NCBI GenBank assembly: GCA_934130105.1
Contig: CAKOXL010000023.1
Span: 1 to 19,154 of the forward strand
Direction: 5' to 3'
Length of the DNA stretch: 19,154 nucleotides
DNA from: an uncultured Bacilli bacterium
GTDB taxonomy: Bacteria > Bacillota_I > Bacilli_A > RF39 > UBA660
Positions 1-7,124 of this stretch are shown in pieces. Positions within the stretch are counted from its first letter, which is position 1. Each line of letters opens with the position of its first letter. The notes beneath the pieces were generated by a model, which was not told the origin of the DNA, did no database searches, and saw only the letters and a program-made list of their open reading frames with translations. A program made the position numbers and the translations under genes.

Positions 1-1458
1 TTTAAAATAACTTCAACAATAGAAATGAACTCTAGTATTTCATATGAAGTAACAGCAAGAAAAAAGAGTGATTCTACACTAGAAGATGATAAAGTAAAGT
101 TATACTTAACTGAAGTTGATGGAACTGAACAGGAAATATTACTAGATAAGTACTCAAACTTAACTCAAACTAGTACTAAAGTACCGAATGGCGTAGTAGA
201 AAAGACTATCTATGAGGGAACAGTACCAGCAACCGTTAGTTATGAAAAGAATTTTAGATTAAGAATGTGGGTAGATAATGATGCTGATTTTTCAGATGGA
301 AGCATGAATAATAAAACTTTTACAGTAACCGTAAATGTATATGCAAATGGAAAAGTAGTAGATGGTAATTTGAATTCAGATAACACCTTAAAAAGTTTAA
401 GTGTAGATAACTGTACATTATCACCAGAATTTAGTAGTAATGTAACAGATTATTCATGTACAGTAGCAAATGATATAACTAATGCTATGATAAATGCTGA
501 TACAAATAGTAGTAATGCTAAGGTAAAAGGAACAGGTACTAAAACTTTAACAGTAGGGGAAAATAGCTTTCAAATTAGAGTAATAGCAGAAAATGGAAAT
601 GAGAAAGCATACACAATAAGTATTAAAAGAAAAAGTGCACCTATATTGTTAACTAGTGAAATAATGAAGAATACCGTTATTACTTCCAAACCAACACTAA
701 CAACATCAAGTAACAACACTAATGATGAAAACGGATTATATTCATCAACTGCTACTAATAGTGGAAATCCGACTTATTATTTTAGAGGAAATGTAGAAAA
801 TAACTATGTAAGTTTTGCAGGACATACTTGGCGAATAGTAAGAATTAATGAAGATGGAACAATTAGAATAATAATGGAAGATGGAATAAATAATACATAC
901 AACTATAAATTTAATTCAACCGCTAATAATTATAGTTATATGTACTATACAAATAGTCAAGCTAAAACAACACTTGAAAGTTGGTATAGTACCAATATTG
1001 GAAATAAAAGTGAATTAGCACAAAAAGTTGCAAGTGGAAATTACTATTGTGAACAAGCAAAAACAAAATTTTCATCTAGTTTCACATCAGGAAGTGCTAG
1101 TATGACAGTTTATTCAAGTTATACTCCAAACTTTAAGTGTGCGGTTGATGGAAATAAAAAGGGAGTAGTAAATTCAAATATTGGATTAATTACATACGAT
1201 GAAGTAGTATATGCAGGAGGCTATTATGGACAAATCAATAGTAATTATTATTTATATAATAATAGTTTCTTTTGGATGATGAGCCCAGCTGGCTTTTCTG
1301 GTTCACATTCTGGCGTATGGCGCGTTAATTCCAATGGTTATGTCAATTATACAGATGTTTCTAATGCTTTTGTCTTGCGTCCAGTTTTAAACCTAAAAGC
1401 TGATACGATGACAACAGGCACTGGAACAAGTAGTGATCCTTATGAAATACAATCTTAG
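1..1458 (+). CDS. Large surface protein, C-terminal part (cadherin-like domain plus Trp-rich C-terminal fold); 5' end outside window
   Basis: The reading frame is open from base 1, so this is the last 485 residues of a longer protein. Ser, Thr and Asn are abundant, as in exported proteins. Residues about 1-120 form a beta-rich domain. Residues about 130-210 resemble the cadherin-like beta-sandwich family (LKSLSV, then NVTDYSCTV, then AYTISIKR). After a Ser/Thr-rich linker, residues about 255-485 form a domain starting near FAGHTWRIVRINEDGTIRII and ending with W-x2-SP, VW-x-VN, LRPVLNLKAD and SDPYEI. That ending resembles DUF6273-like or C-type-lectin/FGE-like folds of gut Firmicutes surface proteins, some of which are DGR targets. 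There is no LPXTG motif or C-terminal membrane anchor, so anchoring must lie upstream, possibly a pilin-type N-terminus as at 18979. The role is inferred to be adhesion or ligand binding. Family naming is from memory of sequence patterns. Confidence 0.8.
   Translation, partial: FKITSTIEMNSSISYEVTARKKSDSTLEDDKVKLYLTEVDGTEQEILLDKYSNLTQTSTKVPNGVVEKTIYEGTVPATVSYEKNFRLRMWVDNDADFSDGSMNNKTFTVTVNVYANGKVVDGNLNSDNTLKSLSVDNCTLSPEFSSNVTDYSCTVANDITNAMINADTNSSNAKVKGTGTKTLTVGENSFQIRVIAENGNEKAYTISIKRKSAPILLTSEIMKNTVITSKPTLTTSSNNTNDENGLYSSTATNSGNPTYYFRGNVENNYVSFAGHTWRIVRINEDGTIRIIMEDGINNTYNYKFNSTANNYSYMYYTNSQAKTTLESWYSTNIGNKSELAQKVASGNYYCEQAKTKFSSSFTSGSASMTVYSSYTPNFKCAVDGNKKGVVNSNIGLITYDEVVYAGGYYGQINSNYYLYNNSFFWMMSPAGFSGSHSGVWRVNSNGYVNYTDVSNAFVLRPVLNLKADTMTTGTGTSSDPYEIQS
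1273..1389 (+). other. Candidate DGR variable region (adenine-depleted 3' segment of the surface protein gene)
   Basis: This stretch encodes the end of the C-terminal fold, from Trp425 through the SP, VW-x-VN and LRPVL motifs. A hand count gives 22 A in 117 bases (19%), against 49 of 120 (41%) in bases 1141-1260 of the same gene. Codon choice switches abruptly: Ser TCT/TCC/AGC, Arg CGC/CGT, Gly GGC/GGT and Val GTC replace the AGT, AGA, GGA and GTA used before it. Most variable-looking codons end in T or C, as expected if AAY codons of a template had their adenines replaced. DGR mutagenesis is adenine-specific, so A-depletion at a lectin-like C-terminus fits. No reverse transcriptase or template repeat is visible in the window, so the call is inference. 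A cassette exchanged between paralogues is the alternative. Confidence 0.5.
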
Positions 1459-1517
1459 ATGGTAATACTTTTAAATATCATATTAAATAAAAATTTGGAT
1501 ACGTATTGATTAAAATA

Positions 1518-1552
1518 AAAAATGGTGGAAATGATTGATTTCTACCATTTTT
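1518..1552 (+). terminator. Intrinsic terminator of the surface protein gene
   Basis: A 14-base arm (1518-1531) pairs with 1539-1552 across a 7-base loop, with one G-U pair, and the 3' arm ends in a T run. It lies 60 bases after the stop codon. Confidence 0.8.
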
Positions 1553-1621
1553 GCATCATATTTATAATCTTTTAGTAGTATTAATTTTCATTTTTGTAGC
1601 AATAACTCCCTTAAAGAGTAG

Positions 1622-1650
1622 TTGACTTCTTTTTTTATTTGATGTATTAT
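1622..1650 (+). promoter_or_regulatory. Promoter of the metal-resistance operon
   Basis: A -35 box TTGACT (1622-1627) and a -10 box TATTAT (1645-1650) are separated by 17 bases. Transcription should start near 1657, inside the operator that follows. The first gene starts at 1700 after an AGAGAGG ribosome binding site at 1681-1687. Confidence 0.75.
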
Positions 1651-1653
1651 GAA

Positions 1654-1675
1654 TATATGAACAAATACTCATATA
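1654..1675 (+). promoter_or_regulatory. ArsR/SmtB-type operator
   Basis: The 7-base arms TATATGA (1654-1660) and TCATATA (1669-1675) form a perfect inverted repeat around 8 bases; the left half reads ATATGAACA. This matches the imperfect 12-2-12 operators of SmtB/CzrA/CadC repressors. It starts 3 bases after the -10 box and covers the expected transcription start, the right place for autorepression by the protein encoded at 1700. Confidence 0.7.
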
Positions 1676-1699
1676 CAGAAAGAGAGGACATATACTATT

Positions 1700-2002
1700 A
1701 TGGAGAGTAAAGAATTATTAACAGAACTTGGTGACTTTTTTAAGATTTTTGCCGATGCTACTAGAATTCGTATCTTGGAACTATTAACAGAACAAGAATG
1801 TTGTGTTAGTGAAATAGCTGATAAATTGATGGTTAGTCAGTCGGCAATATCGCATCAATTACAGATGCTTCGTTATTTTAATGTAGTAAAAACTGATAAA
1901 AAAGGGCAAACTGTTATATATAGCCTAGCTGACGATCATATTAGAATTATTTTAAGATATGGTCTTGAACATATTAAGGAGGAGAAAAATGAAAAAAATT
2001 AA
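1700..2002 (+). CDS. ArsR/SmtB-family metal-sensing transcriptional repressor
   Basis: This 100-residue winged-helix protein has the family's usual size. The recognition helix region is VSQSAISHQLQMLRYF (residues 45-60). A C-terminal alpha-5 metal site is intact: Asp78, His80, His91 and Glu94 have the D-x-H-x10-H-x2-E spacing of SmtB, the zinc sensor (CzrA has His at the last position). There is also a Cys34-Cys35 pair in the ECCVSEIA segment, where SmtB and CadC place a Cys of their alpha-3 site. Zn(II) sensing is most likely, with Cd(II) or Pb(II) possible through the cysteines. The apo-protein should bind the operator at 1654-1675 and release it when loaded with metal. Its last 14 bases overlap the start of the ATPase gene, so the two are translationally coupled. 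Confidence 0.92.
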   Translation: MESKELLTELGDFFKIFADATRIRILELLTEQECCVSEIADKLMVSQSAISHQLQMLRYFNVVKTDKKGQTVIYSLADDHIRIILRYGLEHIKEEKNEKN

Positions 2003-3821
2003 TATCAATGAAGATTTATTAAAGATTATTATCAGTACCGTTTTATTTTTACTATCTTTTTTAGTAAAAGATTATCATATTCTATATGTTATTATTTTAC
2101 TACTTAGTTATATCATTATTTCATATGAACTTTATATCAATACTTACCACAACATTTTAGAAAAGGAATTCTTTGATGAAGATACTTTAATGATTATTGC
2201 TACTATCGGAGCTTTTTGTATTGGTGAATATGTAGAAGCTGTTTTAGTTATTTTATTATTCCAAATAGGAGAGTATTTATCCGATGTTGCAAGTAGTCGT
2301 ACTAAGGAAAGTATTACAGGGTTATTAGATTTAAGAAGTGATACTATTCATTTAGTTAAAAACGATAAGACAAAATTAGTTGCTACTAAGAATGCTAAAA
2401 TAGGAGATATTTTTGAAGTATTACCGGGTGAGATTGTTCCTCTTGATGGTGTTGTAGTAGAAGGAGAGAGTTTTCTTAATACAGCAAGTTTAACGGGAGA
2501 AAGTGTACCAAGAAAGATTAGTATTAATGATACTGTTTTAAGTGGAGTAGAAAATGTATCAGGTGTTATTCGAATTAAAGCTACTTCTACTTATGAAACA
2601 AGTACAGCTAGTAAAATTATTGATTTAATGGAACATTCTAATGATAAGAAAACCAAAACCGAAAAGTTTATTACTAAGTTTTCTAGAATTTATACACCAG
2701 TAGTAGTTGTTTTAGCAATACTAATAGCGATTATTCCTTTATTTTTTAATGTAGCTTTTAAAACAAGTTTATATCAAGCTCTTGTATTTTTAGTTATGAG
2801 TTGCCCTTGTGCTTTAGTAATTTCAGTACCACTTGGCTTCTTTCAGGGAATTGGTAGATGTAGTAGAGAAAAAGTTTTAGTAAAGGGTAGCAATGAACTT
2901 GATAGTTTAACAGATATTAATGTAATAGCTTTTGATAAAACAGGAACAATTACGGAAGGTAATTTTGAAGTTACCAAGGTCTCTGCTACTTCAGAAAAAA
3001 CTGATATTTTAAAAATAGCTGCTCATATAGAATCTTTTAGTAATCACCCAATCGCTAAATCGATTACAGCTAGCTATCAAAAAGAAATTGATAAGAAAAA
3101 GGTTAGTAATTTTAAAGAGGTTAGTGGTAAAGGTGTCATAGCTAACTATGATGGTGTTACTTACTATTTAGGAAATAGTTTACTTATGTCTTTACAAAAT
3201 ATTGACGCTCCTGTTGTAAAAAGTACAGGTACTGTTATTCATGTTGCTACTGATAACAAGTATTTAGGTTATTTGGTAATTAGTGATGTGATTAAAAAAC
3301 ATGCTAAAAGAGAAATAGCAAATTTGAAAAAGCTTGGCATTAAAAGAATCTTATTATTATCAGGTGATGATGAAAAAGTAGTTGAAGCTGTATCTAAAAA
3401 GGTAGGAATTGATGAATATTATGCATCTCTTCTTCCTCAAGATAAGGTAAAAAAGGTAGAAGAACTTGCCATAGATAATAAGGTAATGTTTGTAGGCGAT
3501 GGTATGAATGATGCTCCTGTTATTAAGCTGGCATCTATTGGAGTATCTATGGGTGGAATTGGTAGCGATATTGCGATAGAAGCTAGTGATGTTGTCTTAA
3601 TGCAAGATGAAATTACAGGTATTAGAAAGGCTATTTTGATTTCTAGTTTAACGAAGAAGGTTGTAAAATGGAATATCTTCTTAGCAATATCTGTTAAAGT
3701 TATTGTCCTTCTATTAGCTTTATTTGGTTACCCATCTATTTGGCTAGCAATTGTTGCTGATGTTGGTGTTACCTTATTATCAGTACTAAATACTTTTATC
3801 ATTCAAAAACACCATATTTAA
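1989..3821 (+). CDS. Heavy-metal (Zn/Cd/Pb) efflux P-type ATPase, PIB-2 type
   Basis: This 610-residue membrane ATPase should export Zn2+, Cd2+ or Pb2+ across the cell membrane. The start at ATG 1989 is chosen because AAGGAGG (1976-1982) lies 6 bases before it. Key motifs are intact: TGES of the actuator domain (169-172), the membrane metal site C272-P-C274, the phosphorylated D316 in DKTGT, the HP motif H353-P354 in the nucleotide domain, and GDGMNDAP (503-510). K570 in helix 7 and D591 in a D-x-G motif in helix 8 are the PIB-2 signature for divalent metals, which argues against a copper pump. Four helices precede the actuator domain. The usual N-terminal HMA domain with CxxC is absent: the protein begins almost at helix 1, making it shorter than typical CadA/ZntA. 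Expression should follow metal level through the coupled repressor. Confidence 0.95.
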   Translation: MKKININEDLLKIIISTVLFLLSFLVKDYHILYVIILLLSYIIISYELYINTYHNILEKEFFDEDTLMIIATIGAFCIGEYVEAVLVILLFQIGEYLSDVASSRTKESITGLLDLRSDTIHLVKNDKTKLVATKNAKIGDIFEVLPGEIVPLDGVVVEGESFLNTASLTGESVPRKISINDTVLSGVENVSGVIRIKATSTYETSTASKIIDLMEHSNDKKTKTEKFITKFSRIYTPVVVVLAILIAIIPLFFNVAFKTSLYQALVFLVMSCPCALVISVPLGFFQGIGRCSREKVLVKGSNELDSLTDINVIAFDKTGTITEGNFEVTKVSATSEKTDILKIAAHIESFSNHPIAKSITASYQKEIDKKKVSNFKEVSGKGVIANYDGVTYYLGNSLLMSLQNIDAPVVKSTGTVIHVATDNKYLGYLVISDVIKKHAKREIANLKKLGIKRILLLSGDDEKVVEAVSKKVGIDEYYASLLPQDKVKKVEELAIDNKVMFVGDGMNDAPVIKLASIGVSMGGIGSDIAIEASDVVLMQDEITGIRKAILISSLTKKVVKWNIFLAISVKVIVLLLALFGYPSIWLAIVADVGVTLLSVLNTFIIQKHHI

Positions 3822-3865
3822 TTATTAAATTCATAATATAAATTGAAAACTTACAATTAGTAAAA

Positions 3866-3890
3866 AAGGGTGTTAAAAGCTAACATTTTT
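3866..3890 (+). terminator. Weak terminator after the metal ATPase
   Basis: The core stem TGTTA (3871-3875)/TAACA (3881-3885) has a 5-base loop. It extends by three G-U and two A-U pairs into the T run 3886-3890. It is weak, and the -10 box of the next gene follows directly. Confidence 0.45.
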
Positions 3891-3892
3891 GA

Positions 3893-3898
3893 TATAAT
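3893..3898 (+). promoter_or_regulatory. -10 box of the membrane-protein pair
   Basis: A perfect TATAAT lies 20 bases before the ATG at 3919. No convincing -35 box stands 16-18 bases upstream. The leader would be about 14 bases, containing AGGAG (3906-3910). Confidence 0.45.
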
Positions 3899-3918
3899 TT
3901 ATATTAGGAGTGATAAAT

Positions 3919-4905
3919 ATGGAAAATTTTAATACTAGACTTAAAAAAATAAAAAAATCTACTACTAAGGTTATGTACTGTTCTATTATTTTTTTCTTAC
4001 TTGGCCTTTTATGCTTTATCTGGGCATTTATAATTGATGAAAATACCGTTGATAATGAAGTTACATTACATGAATTAATTTATAATAATAGTAACAAAGA
4101 AAAAGAAATTGTAACCTTAACAGTAAAAAATACACCATATGTGTTTGCTGAATATGATTCTAATAACACAAGTTCTAAATACTATTTTCTAATGGATGAT
4201 GATTATTTATATGTTGGTTATTTAGATTATGATACTTATCAAAAATTAAATAAAGATGATATAAGTACTAATCCCGTTACAATTAAAGGTGTAACTAAAA
4301 CTATACCAAATGACGTTGTAGATATAGCTATCAAAGTTTATAATGAAGAAGTTGAACAAGATTTTTTAACAAAAGAAAATTATAGTAATTATATTGGTAA
4401 CATATGTATTGATACAGTTAGTAGTTTAGTTGATAACGTCTTTCAAATAGTTCTTGGACTTATCTTTATAATAATTTCAATAGTTTACTTAATAGTTTAT
4501 TTTGTTAGAAAAGTAAAAATAAAAAAAGTAGAGAAAGATACCATTTTATGGGATAATCTAAAAACTGAATTAGAAAAAGATAGTGTCTTAGAATATTCCA
4601 AATTAAATTTATACTTAACTGATAATTATATTATTGATGGTACCAGTGGTTTAACTGTTATACCATACTCTAATATCACCTGGGTATATATACATGAACA
4701 AAGATATAATGGAATTATATATAGTAGATGCTTGGTCTTAGTTACTAACAATAATAAAAGAAAATTAGTAGCTAAATCAAGTGTTGGTAACAAAAAAATA
4801 AAAGATTTGTATACGGAAATAATTGAAAAAATATATGAAAAAAATAATGCCATTTTAATTGGATATAATAAAGAAAATAGGCAAAAAATAAAAGAATTAA
4901 AATAA
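3919..4905 (+). CDS. Two-helix membrane protein with cytoplasmic C-terminal domain, function unknown
   Basis: The protein has 328 residues. ATG 3919 is chosen over the in-frame GTG at 3910 because AGGAG (3906-3910) stands 8 bases before the ATG. Membrane helices lie at about 17-39 and 174-197. The 135-residue segment between them is acidic and Tyr-rich (LTVKNTPYVFAEYD, YYFLMDDDYLYVGYLDYD) and is probably outside the cell, because the flanks (KKIKK, RKVKIKK) are basic and should face inside. The C-terminal 130 residues, with VIPYSNITWVYIHEQ and CLVLVTNNNKRKLVAKSS, look like a small beta-rich PH-like domain of the kind seen in YcxB or DUF6709 proteins. That naming is a guess from pattern. It shares a short operon with the 49-residue membrane peptide that follows 14 bases later. 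Confidence 0.8.
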   Translation: MENFNTRLKKIKKSTTKVMYCSIIFFLLGLLCFIWAFIIDENTVDNEVTLHELIYNNSNKEKEIVTLTVKNTPYVFAEYDSNNTSSKYYFLMDDDYLYVGYLDYDTYQKLNKDDISTNPVTIKGVTKTIPNDVVDIAIKVYNEEVEQDFLTKENYSNYIGNICIDTVSSLVDNVFQIVLGLIFIIISIVYLIVYFVRKVKIKKVEKDTILWDNLKTELEKDSVLEYSKLNLYLTDNYIIDGTSGLTVIPYSNITWVYIHEQRYNGIIYSRCLVLVTNNNKRKLVAKSSVGNKKIKDLYTEIIEKIYEKNNAILIGYNKENRQKIKELK

Positions 4906-4919
4906 TAAATGGAGGTTTA

Positions 4920-5069
4920 ATGTCAAAGCAAGATATTATAAAGAAAAAAAAGGGCGAAGTTATATATGAAGCAAAAATTGATGGTGATAATACTAGAAAC
5001 GATTACGATTTTAAAATTATAATTGCTATCATAGTAGTGCTTGTTTTGTTTGGTATATTATTTTTATAA
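4920..5069 (+). CDS. Small single-helix membrane protein (49 aa), function unknown
   Basis: The frame opens at ATG 4920, 4 bases after a GGAGG site (4911-4915), and runs 49 residues to TAA. The product has a charged N-terminal half (KKKKGEVIYEAKIDGDNTRN) and one C-terminal membrane helix, about residues 31-49 (IIIAIIVVLVLFGILFL). It has the form of a tail-anchored peptide with its head in the cytoplasm. Its start is 14 bases after the preceding membrane protein, and a clear terminator overlaps its stop codon, so the two form one transcript. It may be a subunit or modulator of that protein. The ribosome binding site, operon position and terminator support it as real. Confidence 0.75.
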   Translation: MSKQDIIKKKKGEVIYEAKIDGDNTRNDYDFKIIIAIIVVLVLFGILFL

Positions 5070-5094
5070 AAGACTTTTCAGGTCTTTTTCTTTT
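5068..5094 (+). terminator. Intrinsic terminator of the membrane-protein pair
   Basis: AAAAGAC (5068-5074) pairs with GTCTTTT (5082-5088) around a 7-base loop, followed by T-rich sequence. It overlaps the TAA stop of the small gene. Confidence 0.8.
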
Positions 5095-5108
5095 ATATTA
5101 TTTTGATG

Positions 5109-5114
5109 TATAAT
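5109..5114 (+). promoter_or_regulatory. -10 box of the HD-domain gene
   Basis: A TATAAT lies 17 bases before ATG 5131. Transcription would start near 5121, giving a leader of about 10 bases made mostly of the GGTGAT ribosome binding site. No good -35 box is evident. Confidence 0.5.
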
Positions 5115-5130
5115 GATATAGGTGATTACT

Positions 5131-5703
5131 ATGTATGATAAAATTTATCAGGAAAAAGAATTTTTAGAAATTGCTAAACCAATTCTTAGAAATATTGAAT
5201 TTCAACGTAGAAAAACATTCTTACATCATCAAGATTCAGTTTATGAGCATTCTATAAGAGTTGCTTTAACAGCTTATAATATAGCTAAGCATATTTCTAA
5301 ATATAAGAAAGTTAATATGAACAATGTTGTAATTGGTGCATTATTGCATGATTTTTATTTAACACCATGGCGTGATAATAAAACTTTAATTATTTGGAAA
5401 AAACATGGTTTCACTCATGGTAAGATAGCAGCTTTTAACTCCTATCAAATTTTTCCTGATTTAATGAATAAAAGAATTGAAAATTCAATTAAAAGGCATA
5501 TGTTTCCACTAACCATAATTCCACCAAAATATTTAGAAGGATGGATTATAACACTTGCTGACAAATATGTTTCGTTTGAAGTATTTAAAAAGCCAAAAGA
5601 ATTACCAAGATATGTTGGTATTAATTTAACCAAAGATAATGTTGTTGAAAAATGTCGTTTTGTGTATAATAGAACTAAAATTTTTGTATCCAGAATGATC
5701 TAA
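5131..5703 (+). CDS. HD-domain phosphohydrolase-like protein
   Basis: The product has 190 residues. ATG 5131 is chosen because GGTGAT (5121-5126) stands just before it; the in-frame GTG at 5122 lies inside that site. The HD-superfamily metal ligands are visible in order: H40 (VYEHSIRVA), H73-D74 (ALLHDFYLT), H92/H96 (HGFTHG), H123 (KRHMFP) and D144 (TLADKY). This complete H...HD...H...H...D set predicts a metal-dependent phosphohydrolase acting on a nucleotide or other phosphoester in the cytoplasm. The substrate cannot be read from the sequence, and no partner domain such as RelA or a nucleotidyltransferase is fused. The next gene starts 17 bases downstream and is probably co-transcribed. 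Confidence 0.85.
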   Translation: MYDKIYQEKEFLEIAKPILRNIEFQRRKTFLHHQDSVYEHSIRVALTAYNIAKHISKYKKVNMNNVVIGALLHDFYLTPWRDNKTLIIWKKHGFTHGKIAAFNSYQIFPDLMNKRIENSIKRHMFPLTIIPPKYLEGWIITLADKYVSFEVFKKPKELPRYVGINLTKDNVVEKCRFVYNRTKIFVSRMI

Positions 5704-5719
5704 TGAAATAGGAGTAATT

Positions 5720-7060
5720 ATGAAAAGTGATAAATTATTCAATGCTACTAACTCTTTAATAATTGGTATAAGTCTTTTAATGCTTGGTATTATTATGTGT
5801 ATAGGAAAAGATAAGCTATATATAAATTTTGTTAATATCTTTTTAATTGTCATTCTTTTTTTATCAATCAAACAGTTTTTAAATTACTTTATTGGTAAAA
5901 AGAATAAGAAGAAAATAAACTTTAATCAATGCTTTTTCAATTTAATATTTTGTCTTATTTTTTCTCTTTTTAAAAACATACCATTATCCATTTTACCAAT
6001 TATATTTGGACTATATTTACTATTTAATTCAATTATAAAATTTATAAATTATTATATTTTACTAAAATCAAATGCTAACGGTAAATTAACGGAAATTAGT
6101 TTAGGCCTTATTTATTTAGTAGTATCAATTCCTATTATTTTTTCACCATTAAAAAGTTTAAATAAAGTACTTACTATTATTGGTATATATACAATTTTGC
6201 TTGGCATAAATTATATAATAGATTTTATTACCTTTATTATACCTAAACGAATCAAAAATAAAATTAGAAGAAATATAAGAATTAGCCTGCCTGTTTTTAT
6301 AGAAGCTATTATTCCATATACTGTGTTAAATGAAATAAATTATTTACTTGATAAAGATAATTATGATAAACCATTTGTCTTTGAAGAAAAAAGTGAAGAT
6401 GTTCCGGCTGATTTAGAAGTATTTGTTCATATTTCAAGTAGAGGCTTTAATAGAATGGGTCATGTTGACTTATGCTATAAGGGTAAAGTAATTTCATATG
6501 GAAATTATGATGATAAATCAGTTAAATTAAAAACAATGATAGGTGATGGCGTAATTTTTACTACTACTAAAGAAAAATATATTCCTTTTTGTATTAAACA
6601 TAGTAAAAAAACCATTTTCGTTTTTGGTTTGAAACTAACAGAGGGGCAAAGAAAAAACATTGAGAAAACAATAGATAAATTATTTGATAATGTATATTGT
6701 TGGGAACCACCATATTTACAAGAAAAAGGAAGAAAAAAAGTAGCAAATGCTAATAAACATAATGATTATGCTAGTAAATTGTATCAGGCTACTAATGCCA
6801 AATTCTACAAGGTCAAAAGCGGGATGTTTAAGCATTATTTCGTTTTAGGAAGTAATTGTTGCAAGCTTGCTGATTATATTATAGGAAAAAGTGGAATAGA
6901 TTTATTAAAAATGAATGGTATTATCACACCAGGCACGTATTATGAATATTTAAATAGAGAATTTCAAAAGAAAAATAGTATGGTAGTTAGTAGGAAAATC
7001 TATAATAGTAAAAATGTAAACAAAAACCTTAAGACAGTATTTAAAGGCTTTTCTAAATAA
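5720..7060 (+). CDS. Membrane protein: DUF308/HdeD-like helices fused to a permuted papain-like (NlpC/YiiX-type) domain
   Basis: The protein has 446 residues and starts at ATG 5720, 5-6 bases after TAGGAG. Residues about 10-180 contain six or so membrane helices arranged like HdeD/DUF308 proteins. From about 220 the protein is soluble. Here FVHISSRGFNRMGHVDLCY (H237, H248) is followed 130 residues later by GSNCCKLADYIIG (C380, C381) and then GIITPGTYYEYL. His before Cys, with a C-x-L-A-x-x-I-x-G helix and a TPG-x-x-Y tail, is the order of circularly permuted papain-fold enzymes (YiiX/YaeF and LRAT type). It may hydrolyse or transfer an acyl or amide bond at the membrane, perhaps on lipid or peptidoglycan. 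The domain assignment comes from motif order and is moderately sure; the combination with DUF308 looks uncommon. It probably shares a transcript with the HD protein. Confidence 0.72.
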   Translation: MKSDKLFNATNSLIIGISLLMLGIIMCIGKDKLYINFVNIFLIVILFLSIKQFLNYFIGKKNKKKINFNQCFFNLIFCLIFSLFKNIPLSILPIIFGLYLLFNSIIKFINYYILLKSNANGKLTEISLGLIYLVVSIPIIFSPLKSLNKVLTIIGIYTILLGINYIIDFITFIIPKRIKNKIRRNIRISLPVFIEAIIPYTVLNEINYLLDKDNYDKPFVFEEKSEDVPADLEVFVHISSRGFNRMGHVDLCYKGKVISYGNYDDKSVKLKTMIGDGVIFTTTKEKYIPFCIKHSKKTIFVFGLKLTEGQRKNIEKTIDKLFDNVYCWEPPYLQEKGRKKVANANKHNDYASKLYQATNAKFYKVKSGMFKHYFVLGSNCCKLADYIIGKSGIDLLKMNGIITPGTYYEYLNREFQKKNSMVVSRKIYNSKNVNKNLKTVFKGFSK

Positions 7061-7071
7061 TCTACAAACAA

Positions 7072-7097
7072 AAAAAGTGTCCAATTTGACACTTTTT
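7072..7097. terminator. Bidirectional intrinsic terminator
   Basis: AAAAAGTGTC (7072-7081) pairs perfectly with GACACTTTTT (7088-7097) around a 6-base loop. There is a T run on both strands, so it can end both the gene stopping at 7060 and the minus-strand tRNA. Confidence 0.85.
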
Positions 7098-7124
7098 ATT
7101 ATTAAAAACTATAAAATATAAAAA

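Noticed and set aside
1531..1575. 14-codon frame after the surface protein gene
   Set aside because: It overlaps the terminator hairpin and lacks a ribosome binding site.
1459..1700. Possible DGR template repeat or reverse transcriptase next to the variable-region candidate
   Set aside because: No segment resembling 1273-1389 was found in this intergenic stretch or elsewhere in the window, and no reverse-transcriptase-like protein is encoded. Any template would lie left of the window.
4626..4853. Minus-strand frames at 4626-4853, 5445-5633, 5626-5871, 7627-7905 and 10796-11062
   Set aside because: Each lies inside a well-supported gene on the other strand, lacks a ribosome binding site and has no recognisable product.
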